A stretch of DNA of 64,000 nucleotides, from assembly GCF_001663775.1 (NCBI RefSeq), contig NZ_KV467168.1, forward strand, positions 3,235,233 through 3,299,232. The letters are read 5' to 3'. Below, piece after piece: positions 19,093-27,504 of this stretch. Each line of letters starts with the position of its first letter. Position 1 is the stretch's first letter. The stretch is from Arthrobacter sp. B6. GTDB taxonomy: Bacteria > Actinomycetota > Actinomycetes > Actinomycetales > Micrococcaceae. The notes under the pieces were generated by a model. The model did no database searches, was not told where the DNA came from, and saw only the letters and a program-made list of their open reading frames with translations. A program made the translations under genes and the position numbers.

Positions 19093-19601
19093 CCGGGCTC
19101 CTGCCCTGGCGCCTCGGCAGATGCGGAAACAGCTGCAGCTGCGGCCAGCGTGGCTGCCCCGGGCCGGGGAAGGCCCGGGGAGCCGTGACTGCGGAGTTCG
19201 CCGTGGCGCTTCCGGCCGTACTGCTGCTCTTGGCGCTGCTGCTGGCCGGTGCCGCAGCGGGAGCCACCCAGCTGCGGCTTGAAGAGGCAGCGCTCGCAGG
19301 CGCGAGGGCGTTGGCACGGGGCGAGAGCCCGGCAGCGGCGGAAGCGATAGTGAGCAGGCTCGCCGGAGCCTCGGCCACGGCGGCCATCGCGGCAGAGGGC
19401 GAATGGGTTAACGTCACCGTGGCCGACAAAGTGGCCGGGACGTTGGGGTCGGCGGTGCCGTGGACTCTGACTGCAAGGGCTTCCACCCGGATCGAAACGG
19501 CGGGCGCCCGTGGGTCTGCCATACCGGGCCCGCCGACCCACGATCAAATCCCAGCGGGGCCACCCTGGCAACGGAACCGTTCGTCAGGCACTGTGGCATG
19601 A
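19089..19601 (+). CDS. TadE-family pilus-associated protein
   Basis: 170 aa. The motif GAVTAEFAVALPAVLLLLAL at about residues 31-50 is the TadE prepilin-like segment (helix preceded by a cleavable basic stretch), and EEAALAGARALARGES follows. The C-terminal third is less typical. GTG start overlapping the DUF4244 stop by four bases; the stop overlaps the next gene by four. Predicted minor pilin or pseudopilin. Confidence 0.83.
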   Translation: MTGLLPWRLGRCGNSCSCGQRGCPGPGKARGAVTAEFAVALPAVLLLLALLLAGAAAGATQLRLEEAALAGARALARGESPAAAEAIVSRLAGASATAAIAAEGEWVNVTVADKVAGTLGSAVPWTLTARASTRIETAGARGSAIPGPPTHDQIPAGPPWQRNRSSGTVA

Positions 19602-19957
19602 GCCGGAGTTTGCCGGACCACCCAGAGCGCGGATCCGGAACCGTCCTTGCTGCCGGACTGGCGCTGGTGGTGATCATGGCCATGACACTCGTTCTGTTGC
19701 TGGCCCAGTCGGCCGTGATGGCCACAAGGGCTGCGGCGGCCGCGGATCTTGCCGCGCTCGCCGCGGCGGATGCCCTCCGCGGCCTCACAGAGGGGGATCC
19801 GTGCGCAGTCGCGGCGGAAGTAGCTGGCCGGCATGCCGCCAAGGTGGTCAGCTGCAGCGCAGGGGCAGGCCAGACCATCGAGGTCAGGACCGAACTCCTG
19901 GCAAGGACCACGCTGGGAACAGCCGCCGGCCGCGCCAGGGCGGGACCGCCGCCCTAG
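19598..19957 (+). CDS. Rv3654c-type TadE-like protein (helicase/secretion neighbourhood)
   Basis: 119 aa. GSGTVLAAGLALVVIMAMTL is a prepilin-like helix near residues 13-32, followed by AADLAALAAADAL, the pattern of the small TadE-like secretion-neighbourhood family. ATG overlaps the upstream stop. The stop codon TAG at 19955 overlaps the stop of the convergent helicase by two bases, an unusually tight junction. Confidence 0.8.
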   Translation: MSRSLPDHPERGSGTVLAAGLALVVIMAMTLVLLLAQSAVMATRAAAAADLAALAAADALRGLTEGDPCAVAAEVAGRHAAKVVSCSAGAGQTIEVRTELLARTTLGTAAGRARAGPPP

Positions 19958-22407
19958 CCCTCAAGGTTGGCGGGCCCCGGGTTGGCGGGCTCACGGTTGG
20001 CGGGCTCACGGTCCTGAGGGGTTCCGGCTGGGGCCTGCACGGCGGGGGGAAGTGCCTCGCTGGCATCCTTGAGCAGGACATCAATGAGGGTGATGGCAGC
20101 CGCTTTGTCCAGCGGATTATTTTTGTTCCCGCATTTGGGGGACTGCACGCAGGACGGGCAGCCGGCTTCGCATTCGCAGGCCTCAATGGCGTCCCGGGTG
20201 GCGGAGAGCCACACTTTGGCCTTATCAAAGCCGCGTTCGGCGAAGCCCGCGCCGCCGGGGTGCCCGTCATACACAAAGATGGTGGGCACCCCGGTGTCGG
20301 CGTGGATGGCCGTCGAAACGCCGCCGATGTCCCACCGGTCGCTGGAGGCCACCAGGGGCAGGAGTCCGATCGCGGCATGTTCGGCAGCGTGGAGGGCGCC
20401 GGGGAACTGGGCCTCGATGAGCCCCGCCCCGGTCAGGGAGCGGTTGTCCACAACGAACCAGACGGCCTTGGTGAACAGGTCCCTGGCGCCCAGCTCCAGC
20501 GGCTCCTCACCCAGGATTTCATTTGAGATCAGGGCCTTGCGCTGAAAGGAGACCACCTGCGTTGTCACCTTCACATCACCGAAGTGCACAGCGACGTCAC
20601 CCCACTGAGCCGTGCGCAGCGTCTCCAGCACTTCGATCTGGGTCACGTCGCGGGCAGTTGTGTAATAGTCCGGATTGGCACGCCGGACAACCACGCAGTG
20701 CTCGTCCTCGTTCAGGTCCTCCACCACATAGCTGTCGCCCTGGTGGACGTAGACGGCTCCGGTGTGCGCCTGGTAATGCGTCTGCGGCGAGTCCATGGTT
20801 CCCAGCAGCGAGCCGGTGTCGGCATCAACAATGCTTACGGGGCCGCCCCCGTCGGCACGGAGGTTCACCATGGCGGCGGCGCTTTGCGAGTGTGTCCAGA
20901 ACCATCCAGCGGGCCGGCGCCGCAGGTATCCCTGGGACACCAGCTGTCCCAGCAGTTTCTCGGCCGAACTGCCGAAGAGGCCCAGCTCGGTCACGCCCAA
21001 TGGCAGCTCCGCGGCGGCAGCGCACAGGTGTGGCCCCAACACGTACGGATTGGAAGGATCGAAAACCGTGGCCTCAACGGAGACGTCAAAGATCGCCTCG
21101 GGATGGTTCACCAGGTAGGTATCCAGCGGGTCGTCGCTCGCCACAAACGCGGCAATGGCGTCCTGGCCTGCCCGGCCCGCCCGGCCGATCTGCTGGAAGA
21201 GGGATGCCCTGGTGCCAGGCCAGCCGGCCACCAGCACCGCGTCGAGGCCGGATATGTCGATCCCGAGTTCCAGGGCGGAGGTGCTGGAGACACCCAGGAG
21301 TTGGCCGGAGCGCAGTGCCTTTTCCAACGCGCGGCGTTCTTCCGGCAGGTACCCGGAGCGGTAGGCAGCCACGCGCTGTGGCAGGCTGGGGTCCACCTCG
21401 TCCAGGAGGCGTTTTGTGATCGAGGAAATGGTCTCGGCACCGCGCCGGGACTTGATGAAGGCGATGGTGCGGATCTGTGCGGAAACGAGGTTTGCCAGCA
21501 GGTCGGCCGTTTCCGCCACAGCAGTCCGCCGCTCCCTGGCCCCGTTTTCGCCCTTGAGTTCGGTCAGTGCCGGCTCCCAGAATGCCACGGTGGTGGCGCC
21601 ATGGGGGGAGCAGTCCTGGGCGACGGCACGGACCGGGGCGCCGATCAGCCGCCCGAAGGACGTGCCGGGCTCAGAAGCGGTAGCGGAAGCTGCGATAAAC
21701 ACCGGCTCCGGCCGGGACGTTCCCGCGCCGTAGTAGGCGCAGATGCGGCGCAGCCTCCGCATCAGGTTGGCCACATGGGAGCCGAACACTCCCCGGTAGC
21801 TGTGGGCCTCGTCCACGATGACGTACCGCAGCCGCCGGAAGAAGCCTGCCCACCAGGCGTGGTTGGGCAGGATCCCGAAGTGGAGCATGTCCGGGTTGGC
21901 GAGGATGACATTCGCGTGGTCGCGGATCCAGCGCCGGGAGGCGGGGTCGGTGTCGCCGTCGTAGGTTTCAGCCCTGACCGTTGGCAGCTTCAAGGCGCGG
22001 ATGGCGGCCAGCTGGTCGGCCGCCAGGGCCTTGGTGGGGGAGAGATAGAGCGTCACGGCGCCGTCGTCATGGATTTTTCCGGGTTCGGACAGGACCCGGA
22101 GTTCTGAACGATGGATGGCGTCCAAGGCAGGCAACTGGTACGCCAACGATTTTCCGGAGGCGGTGCCGGTGGCGATGACAACGTGCTCGCCGCCGTGGGC
22201 CAGGTCGGCGGCTTCAATTTGGTGCCGGTATGGCTCGTGAATGCCCAGCGAGCCATAGGCTGCCACCAGATCGGGGTGCGCCCAGCCCGGCCACGCCGCG
22301 TGGACAGCCTTCCGCGCGGGAATCGTGCGGACATGACGGAGCTGTTCCGGGTCCGGGCCGCGGCCTAGCAGGGGAATCAGCGAGTCATGGGGGATCACCG
22401 ACAACAT
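19954..22407 (-). CDS. DEAD/DEAH-box helicase with DUF1998 zinc-binding C terminus
   Basis: 817 aa superfamily 2 helicase of the kind that sits next to tad clusters in actinobacteria. Motif I is ATGTASGKSLAYQLP (near residue 80), motif II is VIVDEAHSYRG, motif III is FIASATAS, and motif VI is QQIGRAGRAGQDA. The C-terminal DUF1998 domain has a four-cysteine cluster CECEAGCPSC plus CGNKNNPLDK, probably binding zinc. The last 20 residues carry (E/G)PAN repeats encoded by 15 bp tandem DNA units. It is proposed to act in DNA repair (related to yeast Hrq1 and mycobacterial SftH); a link to pili is not shown. Confidence 0.9.
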   Translation of the reverse strand: MLSVIPHDSLIPLLGRGPDPEQLRHVRTIPARKAVHAAWPGWAHPDLVAAYGSLGIHEPYRHQIEAADLAHGGEHVVIATGTASGKSLAYQLPALDAIHRSELRVLSEPGKIHDDGAVTLYLSPTKALAADQLAAIRALKLPTVRAETYDGDTDPASRRWIRDHANVILANPDMLHFGILPNHAWWAGFFRRLRYVIVDEAHSYRGVFGSHVANLMRRLRRICAYYGAGTSRPEPVFIAASATASEPGTSFGRLIGAPVRAVAQDCSPHGATTVAFWEPALTELKGENGARERRTAVAETADLLANLVSAQIRTIAFIKSRRGAETISSITKRLLDEVDPSLPQRVAAYRSGYLPEERRALEKALRSGQLLGVSSTSALELGIDISGLDAVLVAGWPGTRASLFQQIGRAGRAGQDAIAAFVASDDPLDTYLVNHPEAIFDVSVEATVFDPSNPYVLGPHLCAAAAELPLGVTELGLFGSSAEKLLGQLVSQGYLRRRPAGWFWTHSQSAAAMVNLRADGGGPVSIVDADTGSLLGTMDSPQTHYQAHTGAVYVHQGDSYVVEDLNEDEHCVVVRRANPDYYTTARDVTQIEVLETLRTAQWGDVAVHFGDVKVTTQVVSFQRKALISNEILGEEPLELGARDLFTKAVWFVVDNRSLTGAGLIEAQFPGALHAAEHAAIGLLPLVASSDRWDIGGVSTAIHADTGVPTIFVYDGHPGGAGFAERGFDKAKVWLSATRDAIEACECEAGCPSCVQSPKCGNKNNPLDKAAAITLIDVLLKDASEALPPAVQAPAGTPQDREPANREPANPGPANLEG
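19965..20009. repeat. Three 15 bp tandem repeats within the helicase 3' end
   Basis: GGTTGGCGGGCTCAC occurs twice exactly (19980, 19995) and once with variation (19965). On the minus strand they encode the pentapeptides EPANR, EPANP and GPANL at the very end of the protein, so copy number can vary without frameshift. Confidence 0.85.
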
Positions 22408-22426
22408 TCTGTCATTCGGAGAAAAA

Positions 22427-23119
22427 TTACCCGACGGAGAGGTCAGCGCCTTCGTCGGATGCGGATAACATCAGGACCCGGCACACGTTGGACCAGCCAA
22501 GGTGTGAGTACAGCTTCTGCCCGTCACGGGAGGCGAGGAGCAGGCCGTTCTCCACGTCGTGCTCGAAGGCCTGCGCGGCCAGGGCCTTCATAATGAAGCT
22601 GCCCAGCCCGCGGCGCTGGAATGCCGGCTCCGTCACGATCTTGTCGAAGACCGCGGTATCGCCCACAACAAACACCCTGCCGCTGGCCGCCACAGTGTCC
22701 CCGGACCGGACCACGGCGTGGTGCACGCCATCCAGTTCAGACGTGGACAGGGCGAGATCGTCATCCGAGAGCCACGGGTCCTCGGAATCCTGGGTTTCCA
22801 TGTCCACGATCATCATCGTCTGGGAGTCGGACGTGACGTTGAGGCCGTGATTTTGGGCCAGGGTTGTGTAGCGTGCGACGTCGTTGGTCAGGACGGTCAG
22901 GATCCTCGCCCGAGCCTCGGCGGTCTTAGCCACCAAGGAAGCAAACTCGTCATCTGACGGATCGTGGGCGAAGTATTCCCAATCCCCGGTTGTGTCGCTC
23001 CGAAGGGCCGCAGGAAACCGCCCCTCGGTGGCAGTCTGGTAGCCGCGGCAGCCGGCCCAGCCGGCAACCCAGACTTCAAGAAGGTGTGTGATGTCTCCAA
23101 CCATGGCGTCCGGACTCAT
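22427..23119 (-). CDS. GNAT family N-acetyltransferase
   Basis: 230 aa. The C-terminal acetyltransferase domain shows VFDKIVTEPAFQRRGLGSFIMKAL, with the acetyl-CoA loop Q-R-R-G-L-G, and GLLLASRDGQKLYSHLGW, typical of small-molecule GNATs. The ATG at 23119 (MSPDAMVGD) is chosen because TACTCT lies exactly six bases before it, a leaderless promoter; a start at 23152 would lie upstream of that promoter. Substrate unknown. Confidence 0.85.
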   Translation of the reverse strand: MSPDAMVGDITHLLEVWVAGWAGCRGYQTATEGRFPAALRSDTTGDWEYFAHDPSDDEFASLVAKTAEARARILTVLTNDVARYTTLAQNHGLNVTSDSQTMMIVDMETQDSEDPWLSDDDLALSTSELDGVHHAVVRSGDTVAASGRVFVVGDTAVFDKIVTEPAFQRRGLGSFIMKALAAQAFEHDVENGLLLASRDGQKLYSHLGWSNVCRVLMLSASDEGADLSVG

Positions 23120-23125
23120 GTGATG

Positions 23126-23131
23126 AGAGTA
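23126..23131 (-). promoter_or_regulatory. Candidate -10 hexamer for leaderless GNAT transcript
   Basis: On the minus strand TACTCT is followed by six bases and ATG at 23119. Confidence 0.5.
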
Positions 23132-23333
23132 TTCCAGCCCTGTCACAAGCAACAGGGGTTCGCTGCGCCGAGATGACTTGCTTATGCAATTGTGATGAGG
23201 CCATGCTGCCTTTCGCCGTTGTCGTCCACGGGTACAGAACGCCCTAAACCGCGCTGAACAGGCACGACGTTGCGGTGGCCGTGCGGGAAGGCGCCCGCTG
23301 AGCGCCGGAACGCGCCCGGCGCGGTGAAGCCAG

Positions 23334-23339
23334 TACCCT
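23334..23339 (+). promoter_or_regulatory. Candidate -10 hexamer for leaderless trhO transcript
   Basis: TACCCT is followed by seven bases and the GTG at 23347; no ribosome-binding sequence is present. Confidence 0.45.
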
Positions 23340-23346
23340 TAAATAC

Positions 23347-24240
23347 GTGGCTTTGAACCGAATTGTCCTCTTTTACGGCTTTACCCCGCTCGCAGATCCG
23401 GACGCGGTGCGGCTCTGGCAGCGTGCCCTCTGCGAGAAGCTGGGGCTGACCGGACGCATCCTCATCTCCAAGGACGGCATCAACGCAACCGTGGGTGGCG
23501 AGATCGGCGCGGTCAAGCAGTATGTGAAGACCACCCGGGAATACAAGGGCTTCCACGACATCGACGTGAAGTGGTCCGACGGCGGTGCGGACGATTTCCC
23601 CCGCCTCAGCGTCAAGGTCCGGGACGAGATCGTCTCCTTTGGTGCTCCTGGCGAGCTCAAGGTGGATGAGAACGGCGTGGTGGGCGGCGGCACCCACCTC
23701 AAGCCGGAGGAACTGCACCAACTCGTGGACGCCAGGAAACAGGCCGGGGAAGACGTGGTGTTCTTCGACGGCCGCAACGCCTTTGAGGCCCAGATCGGCC
23801 GGTTCAAGGACGCGGTGGTCCCGGATGTGGCCACTACCCACGACTTCATCAAGGAACTCGACTCCGGCAAGTACGACGCCCTCAAGGACAAGCCCGTAGT
23901 CACCTACTGCACCGGCGGAATCCGGTGTGAGGTGCTCTCCAGCCTGATGGTGAACCGCGGCTTCAAGGAGGTCTACCAGCTCGACGGCGGCATCGTCCGC
24001 TACGGCGAGACTTTCAAGGACCAGGGCCTCTGGGAAGGCTCGCTCTACGTCTTCGACAAGCGCATGCACCTGGAGTTCAGCGAGGACGCCAAGACCATCG
24101 GTGAATGCGTCCGCTGCGCTGCCCCCACCAGCAAGTTCGAGAACTGCTCCAACCCGAGCTGCCGCACGCTGACCCTGTACTGCGCCGGATGTGCCGCCAG
24201 CCCGGAGACGCTCCGCTGCCCCCAAGGCTGCACGGTCTGA
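23347..24240 (+). CDS. trhO: tRNA uridine(34) hydroxylase, rhodanese family
   Basis: 297 aa. Members of this family (YceA/TrhO) make 5-hydroxyuridine at the wobble position of tRNA. The N-terminal acylphosphatase-like domain holds [16 protein letters not shown], and the rhodanese domain has the active-site loop YCTGGIRCE with Cys188. A C-terminal cysteine-rich segment ([20 protein letters not shown], then CAGCA and CPQGC) looks zinc-binding. GTG start without Shine-Dalgarno, likely leaderless. Confidence 0.92.
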   Translation: MALNRIVLFYGFTPLADPDAVRLWQRALCEKLGLTGRILISKDGINATVGGEIGAVKQYVKTTREYKGFHDIDVKWSDGGADDFPRLSVKVRDEIVSFGAPGELKVDENGVVGGGTHLKPEELHQLVDARKQAGEDVVFFDGRNAFEAQIGRFKDAVVPDVATTHDFIKELDSGKYDALKDKPVVTYCTGGIRCEVLSSLMVNRGFKEVYQLDGGIVRYGETFKDQGLWEGSLYVFDKRMHLEFSEDAKTIGECVRCAAPTSKFENCSNPSCRTLTLYCAGCAASPETLRCPQGCTV

Positions 24241-24269
24241 AATCTGCGCAGTCTGAAGCTGAGGATTGG

Positions 24270-24869
24270 TCAGCCAGACGGTCCAATCGGGGTCAGCCGG
24301 TACGCGTAATTCGCAAGTGACCTGGGCTCAACACGGAAAGTAAGCGCAGACTCCTTGGACAGGTAGATCACGTTCGACCTGATGGAACCGCAGCGCAGGG
24401 TGAGGTCCACCAGCGTGAACTGGTCGCTGCGGACGGTGAATGTGACCCGCCGCTGGCTCCGGCACACCAGGGCCAGGGCGTACGTTCCGGCGGGCAGTCC
24501 TGCCGCGGTCTCGGACTTGATCTCGCCTCCGGTGAGGATGCCATAGTCCATTACCAGCTGCCGCTCGATGTTGGGCAGCTCCTCCTCCACCCAGTCCTCC
24601 AGTTCGGCTTCGGTGACGGGCTCATTGCGCAGCTGATCGCGGAATGCCGGTTCGGTGAAGGCCGGCCCGGGGACAGACTCGGGTGCCCGCCAGCCTTCGT
24701 CATACGTGTATTCGCAGCCGGCAAGCGAGGCGGTTGCCACCAGAACGGCTGTTGCCCACAGTACGACGGCGGCCCTCGCCCGGATGCGCAGGGATGCCTT
24801 CCGGGACGGGCTGGGGTCCGGAATAGATACCGCATTTTGACGAGGCGGCGCCCCCTGCATCGCGGGCAT
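24270..24869 (-). CDS. Small lipoprotein of unknown function, paralogue A
   Basis: 199 aa with a long, Arg-containing N terminus, a hydrophobic stretch and lipobox SLAGC (Cys about 52), then EYTYDEGW. The C-terminal half (PAGTYALALVCRSQRRVTFT, then LVDLTLRCGS) matches the two neighbouring genes in pattern: a PAGxY turn, a cysteine, strands, and a second cysteine that could pair with it. TAGAGT lies six bases before the ATG, indicating a leaderless transcript. It faces trhO convergently at 30 bp. No function known. Confidence 0.75.
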   Translation of the reverse strand: MPAMQGAPPRQNAVSIPDPSPSRKASLRIRARAAVVLWATAVLVATASLAGCEYTYDEGWRAPESVPGPAFTEPAFRDQLRNEPVTEAELEDWVEEELPNIERQLVMDYGILTGGEIKSETAAGLPAGTYALALVCRSQRRVTFTVRSDQFTLVDLTLRCGSIRSNVIYLSKESALTFRVEPRSLANYAYRLTPIGPSG

Positions 24870-24875
24870 ACTCCG

Positions 24876-24881
24876 ACTCTA
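24876..24881 (-). promoter_or_regulatory. Candidate -10 hexamer, leaderless lipoprotein A
   Basis: Minus strand TAGAGT, six bases, then ATG at 24869. Confidence 0.5.
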
Positions 24882-24972
24882 AGCCCGCCCCAGCCCGTAA
24901 GCCAGTGGCTCTGGTAACGGGGAAAGCGGCGTACGCCCCGCGCCTCGTCGCCGCGAAAGCCGACTCCCGGCG

Positions 24973-25572
24973 TCAGTTGGGAGGCAGGCCCGGAAAAGCT
25001 GTAGCACCCAGAGGGGCGGCGAAGAGGACAGCGCCGCCAACGAGGCCATGGTCGGTCGGTTCAAGGGCCGCCGAAACCTCGCCGGCCCCGAGCTGAACCA
25101 CGGCGTTGTAGGGCGTTCCGCAGCTGATTTCCTGCGTGAGGAGCACTGCCCCGTGCTGGCGGATTGTCAGGACAGCGCTCTGCCCGGCTGTGCAGGCCGC
25201 ACGCACCGGGTAGTCGCCCGCGTCCGGCACCAGGCCCGTGCTGCTGATGCCGGATCCTCCCCGCATTCCACCCGCAACGCCAAAGAAATGCATGTCTGGT
25301 TGGGGACCCATGAGGGCATCAACTTCCGCCATCACCTCCGACTGGCGTACGGCTTCCTCCTCGCTGATGCCCGTCAGCGGAGGAATGGAGGGCGCCGCAG
25401 ATGTGCTGGCATCCGGCACAGGGTCGGTATCGGCGTACTCGCACCCGCCGAGCATGGCCACGGCCAACAGCGCTCCCATGGCCACCTTGACGCCCCGCAC
25501 GGCGGGCCCTTGCGCCCTACTTCGCTGCGACGCGGATCTGTAACCAACGGACGTTCCCCCAAGAAGTGCCAT
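24973..25572 (-). CDS. Small lipoprotein of unknown function, paralogue B
   Basis: 199 aa. A hydrophobic segment ends in lipobox AMLGGC (Cys near residue 45), followed by EYADTDPVPDAST, closely like the EYTYDEG start of paralogue A. The C-terminal domain reads DAGDYPVRAACTAGQSAVLT and then EISCGTPYNAVVQL, keeping the two cysteines. TAGGCT lies six bases before the ATG. The unusually long part before the lipobox could mean that a later start is used. Confidence 0.72.
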   Translation of the reverse strand: MALLGGTSVGYRSASQRSRAQGPAVRGVKVAMGALLAVAMLGGCEYADTDPVPDASTSAAPSIPPLTGISEEEAVRQSEVMAEVDALMGPQPDMHFFGVAGGMRGGSGISSTGLVPDAGDYPVRAACTAGQSAVLTIRQHGAVLLTQEISCGTPYNAVVQLGAGEVSAALEPTDHGLVGGAVLFAAPLGATAFPGLPPN

Positions 25573-25578
25573 GGCCCG

Positions 25579-25584
25579 AGCCTA
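25579..25584 (-). promoter_or_regulatory. Candidate -10 hexamer, leaderless lipoprotein B
   Basis: Minus strand TAGGCT, six bases, then ATG at 25572. Confidence 0.5.
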
Positions 25585-25631
25585 CAGATGCACGGGACCG
25601 CCGCAAGTCACGCTGAGACCAGCTCCCGAAA

Positions 25632-26069
25632 CTAACCGGCGGACACCAGTTGGTAGGCGTAGATCAAGGGTGCATCCACGCTGGAAGCGCTGAGGTCCAG
25701 CCGGCCCGCTTCGGCGAGGGCGATCTTCACGGACTCCCGCGTGCCGTAGCAGGCTGCTCCGAGGTCAGCCAGCTCCTTGCCCCCGGAACGCACCGCGAGG
25801 AAGGCCTTGCCGCCGCCCTCACAGACCAGCGTCAGCCTGTAAGTGCCTGCCGGGACATTCTCCGTGTGGTCCACCGGCTGGGCATTCAGGATCTTGCCGG
25901 CGTCCTCGGCCACGAGACCGCTGGCCGAAGGCAGCGCGGTGGCCTTCCAGGCCGGCACATCCGCGTTCTCCACCGAAAGCTGCTGGGCGCAGCCGGACAG
26001 ACCCAGCAGTACAGCGGCGGCGGCCGCCACGGAAAGGGCACGTGAAAGGGATGGAGGAAGGACAGCCAT
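25632..26069 (-). CDS. Small lipoprotein of unknown function, paralogue C
   Basis: 145 aa, the shortest of three tandem paralogues. Signal MAVLPPSLSRALSVAAAAAV then lipobox GLSGC (Cys27). The C-terminal domain PAGTYRLTLVCEGGGKAFLA, then ELADLGAACYG, aligns with paralogue A. GGAGG lies only one base from the ATG, too close for a ribosome site; TAAGTT six bases upstream instead suggests a leaderless start. Predicted membrane-anchored outside the cell; no function known. Confidence 0.75.
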   Translation of the reverse strand: MAVLPPSLSRALSVAAAAAVLLGLSGCAQQLSVENADVPAWKATALPSASGLVAEDAGKILNAQPVDHTENVPAGTYRLTLVCEGGGKAFLAVRSGGKELADLGAACYGTRESVKIALAEAGRLDLSASSVDAPLIYAYQLVSAG

Positions 26070-26075
26070 ACCTCC

Positions 26076-26081
26076 AACTTA
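26076..26081 (-). promoter_or_regulatory. Candidate -10 hexamer, leaderless lipoprotein C
   Basis: Minus strand TAAGTT, six bases, then ATG at 26069. Confidence 0.5.
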
Positions 26082-26101
26082 CCCGGGCCGCCTGGCTATC
26101 C

Positions 26102-27249
26102 TTACCCGGCGATCAGCTCCACCACCTCGCCCCGGTGCAGCGCCAGGTACACCCTGTCGCGCAGCGCGTTGGCTTCCCTGTCGGTCAGCGTCCTGTCCAG
26201 CGGCTGCAGGACGAGCCTCAGCAACACGTTGACCTGCCCGGGACGCATCCGGAGGCGGCCGGCGGCAGCTCCGGCGTCGTGGTCACGGCCAACACCTCCA
26301 ATGCCGCCAGGACGTCGGCATCCGCCCCCAGGGCGGTGCGTGCAGAGTCGCCCAGGAGTTCGACGTCGGCATCGTCGCCGGAGTCCAGCACGAGCGACAG
26401 GTCGCGCCGGATGTCCGGCATGGCAGAGACGGGCCGGTACGGCGCCAGGTTGAGCATCTGGGCCTGGACATCGGGCTGCCCCGAGCGCAGCAGGCGGATG
26501 TCCGTGATTCCCTTCCGCAGCATCAGCGCGCGGTCCAGCCCCATCCCGAGGGCCAGGCCGGCCCAGCGCCGCGGGTCCAGGCCGGAGCAGCGCAGTACCG
26601 GAGCCGCTGCCAGCCCGCACTCAGCGAGCTCCAGCCACTCGCGGCGCCCGTCCGGCTGCGTCACGAGCACATCCAGCTGCCGGCCGGCCGCGGTGTAACC
26701 GTGCAGTGCCGGGGTGGAGCGCCACTGCACGTCCGGGTTCTCCGCAGCGGGCAGCACCGCCTCCACCACCGCGGCCATCATGGCCTGCAGGTCTGAGGGC
26801 CCCAGCAGCCCGCGCGCCTTGAGCCGCCAGAGGTCCACCTGGTGCGGCGCGCCCACGTGCGTGCGGTCGATCGCATCGCGGCGGTACACCAGGCCCGGGA
26901 GCACGTGCAGTTCGTCGTAGTGGCCCAGCTCGCCGCGGAGCGAATCCAGCAGCGCCGGGATGCCTGCGGACGTGTGGCTACGGAGCATCACCGTGGGGCT
27001 CACATGGCGGGAATAGCGCGAATCCCGGGTGACGTCGTCGGGCGAGTATCCCAGCCGGTCATAGTTGTCTGCCGTGGCCACGAGCGGGTTCAGCCTGTGG
27101 GTCCGGGACGGCACGCCCCAGAGGCGCTCCAGGGCCACAACGACGTCGGCGAGGAGCTGCTGCATGGCGTGCGGCCCTGCCCCGGGGTCGGACAGGTCAC
27201 GCAGGGAAAGGGCGGAGTTGAGCTGGGAAAGGGAAAGGTAAGTCTTCAT
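26102..27249 (-). pseudogene. PheS-related ligase (SrmL-like), frameshifted near 26260
   Basis: A stand-alone class II aminoacyl-tRNA-synthetase-like protein resembling PheS fused to the ferredoxin-fold anticodon-binding domain of PheT; NCBI annotates such proteins as PheS-related mystery ligase. Motif 2 is seen in PGLVYRRDAIDRTHVGAPHQ and motif 3 in GMGLDRALMLRKGITDIR. The FDX-ACB part begins PDIRRDLSLVLD. The reading frame from 27249 hits TGA at 26218 after PELPPAASG, but a second frame carries on RMRPGQVNVLLRLVLQPLDR and RTLTDREANALRDRVYLALH to 26102. One missing base in about 26250-26268 accounts for it. AAAGGA precedes the ATG. Real decay or sequencing error cannot be told apart here. 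Confidence 0.8.
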
Positions 27250-27433
27250 GTCGGGGTCCTTTGGTGCAACAGGTACGGGCGGGAGGTCACCCTCAACCGC
27301 TGCGCCGGACGGACCCCGGCAGCTCCAGTCAGGCGCGCGATGGGAAGCCCGTGCGGCCGGTAAGCGGCCGAGGGCTGATAAATCGCTGCTGTGTGCGCAT
27401 GCGCCAATGATACGCCGCACCTTCAAAGGCCCC

Positions 27434-27464
27434 TTGACCTTGACGCTACGTCAACCCCTATCGT
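27434..27464 (+). promoter_or_regulatory. MerR-type promoter with 19 bp spacer and dyad
   Basis: -35 TTGACC (27434-27439) and -10 TATCGT (27459-27464) are 19 bp apart, the overlong spacing of MerR-activated promoters. A dyad TTGACGCTACGTCAA (27440-27454) sits between them. It lies 41 bp before the MerR/TipA gene, so the regulator probably controls its own gene. Confidence 0.75.
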
Positions 27465-27504
27465 CGAAGTACCAGCACGGAGAGGCCCACGAAAGGAGGA
27501 CGCC

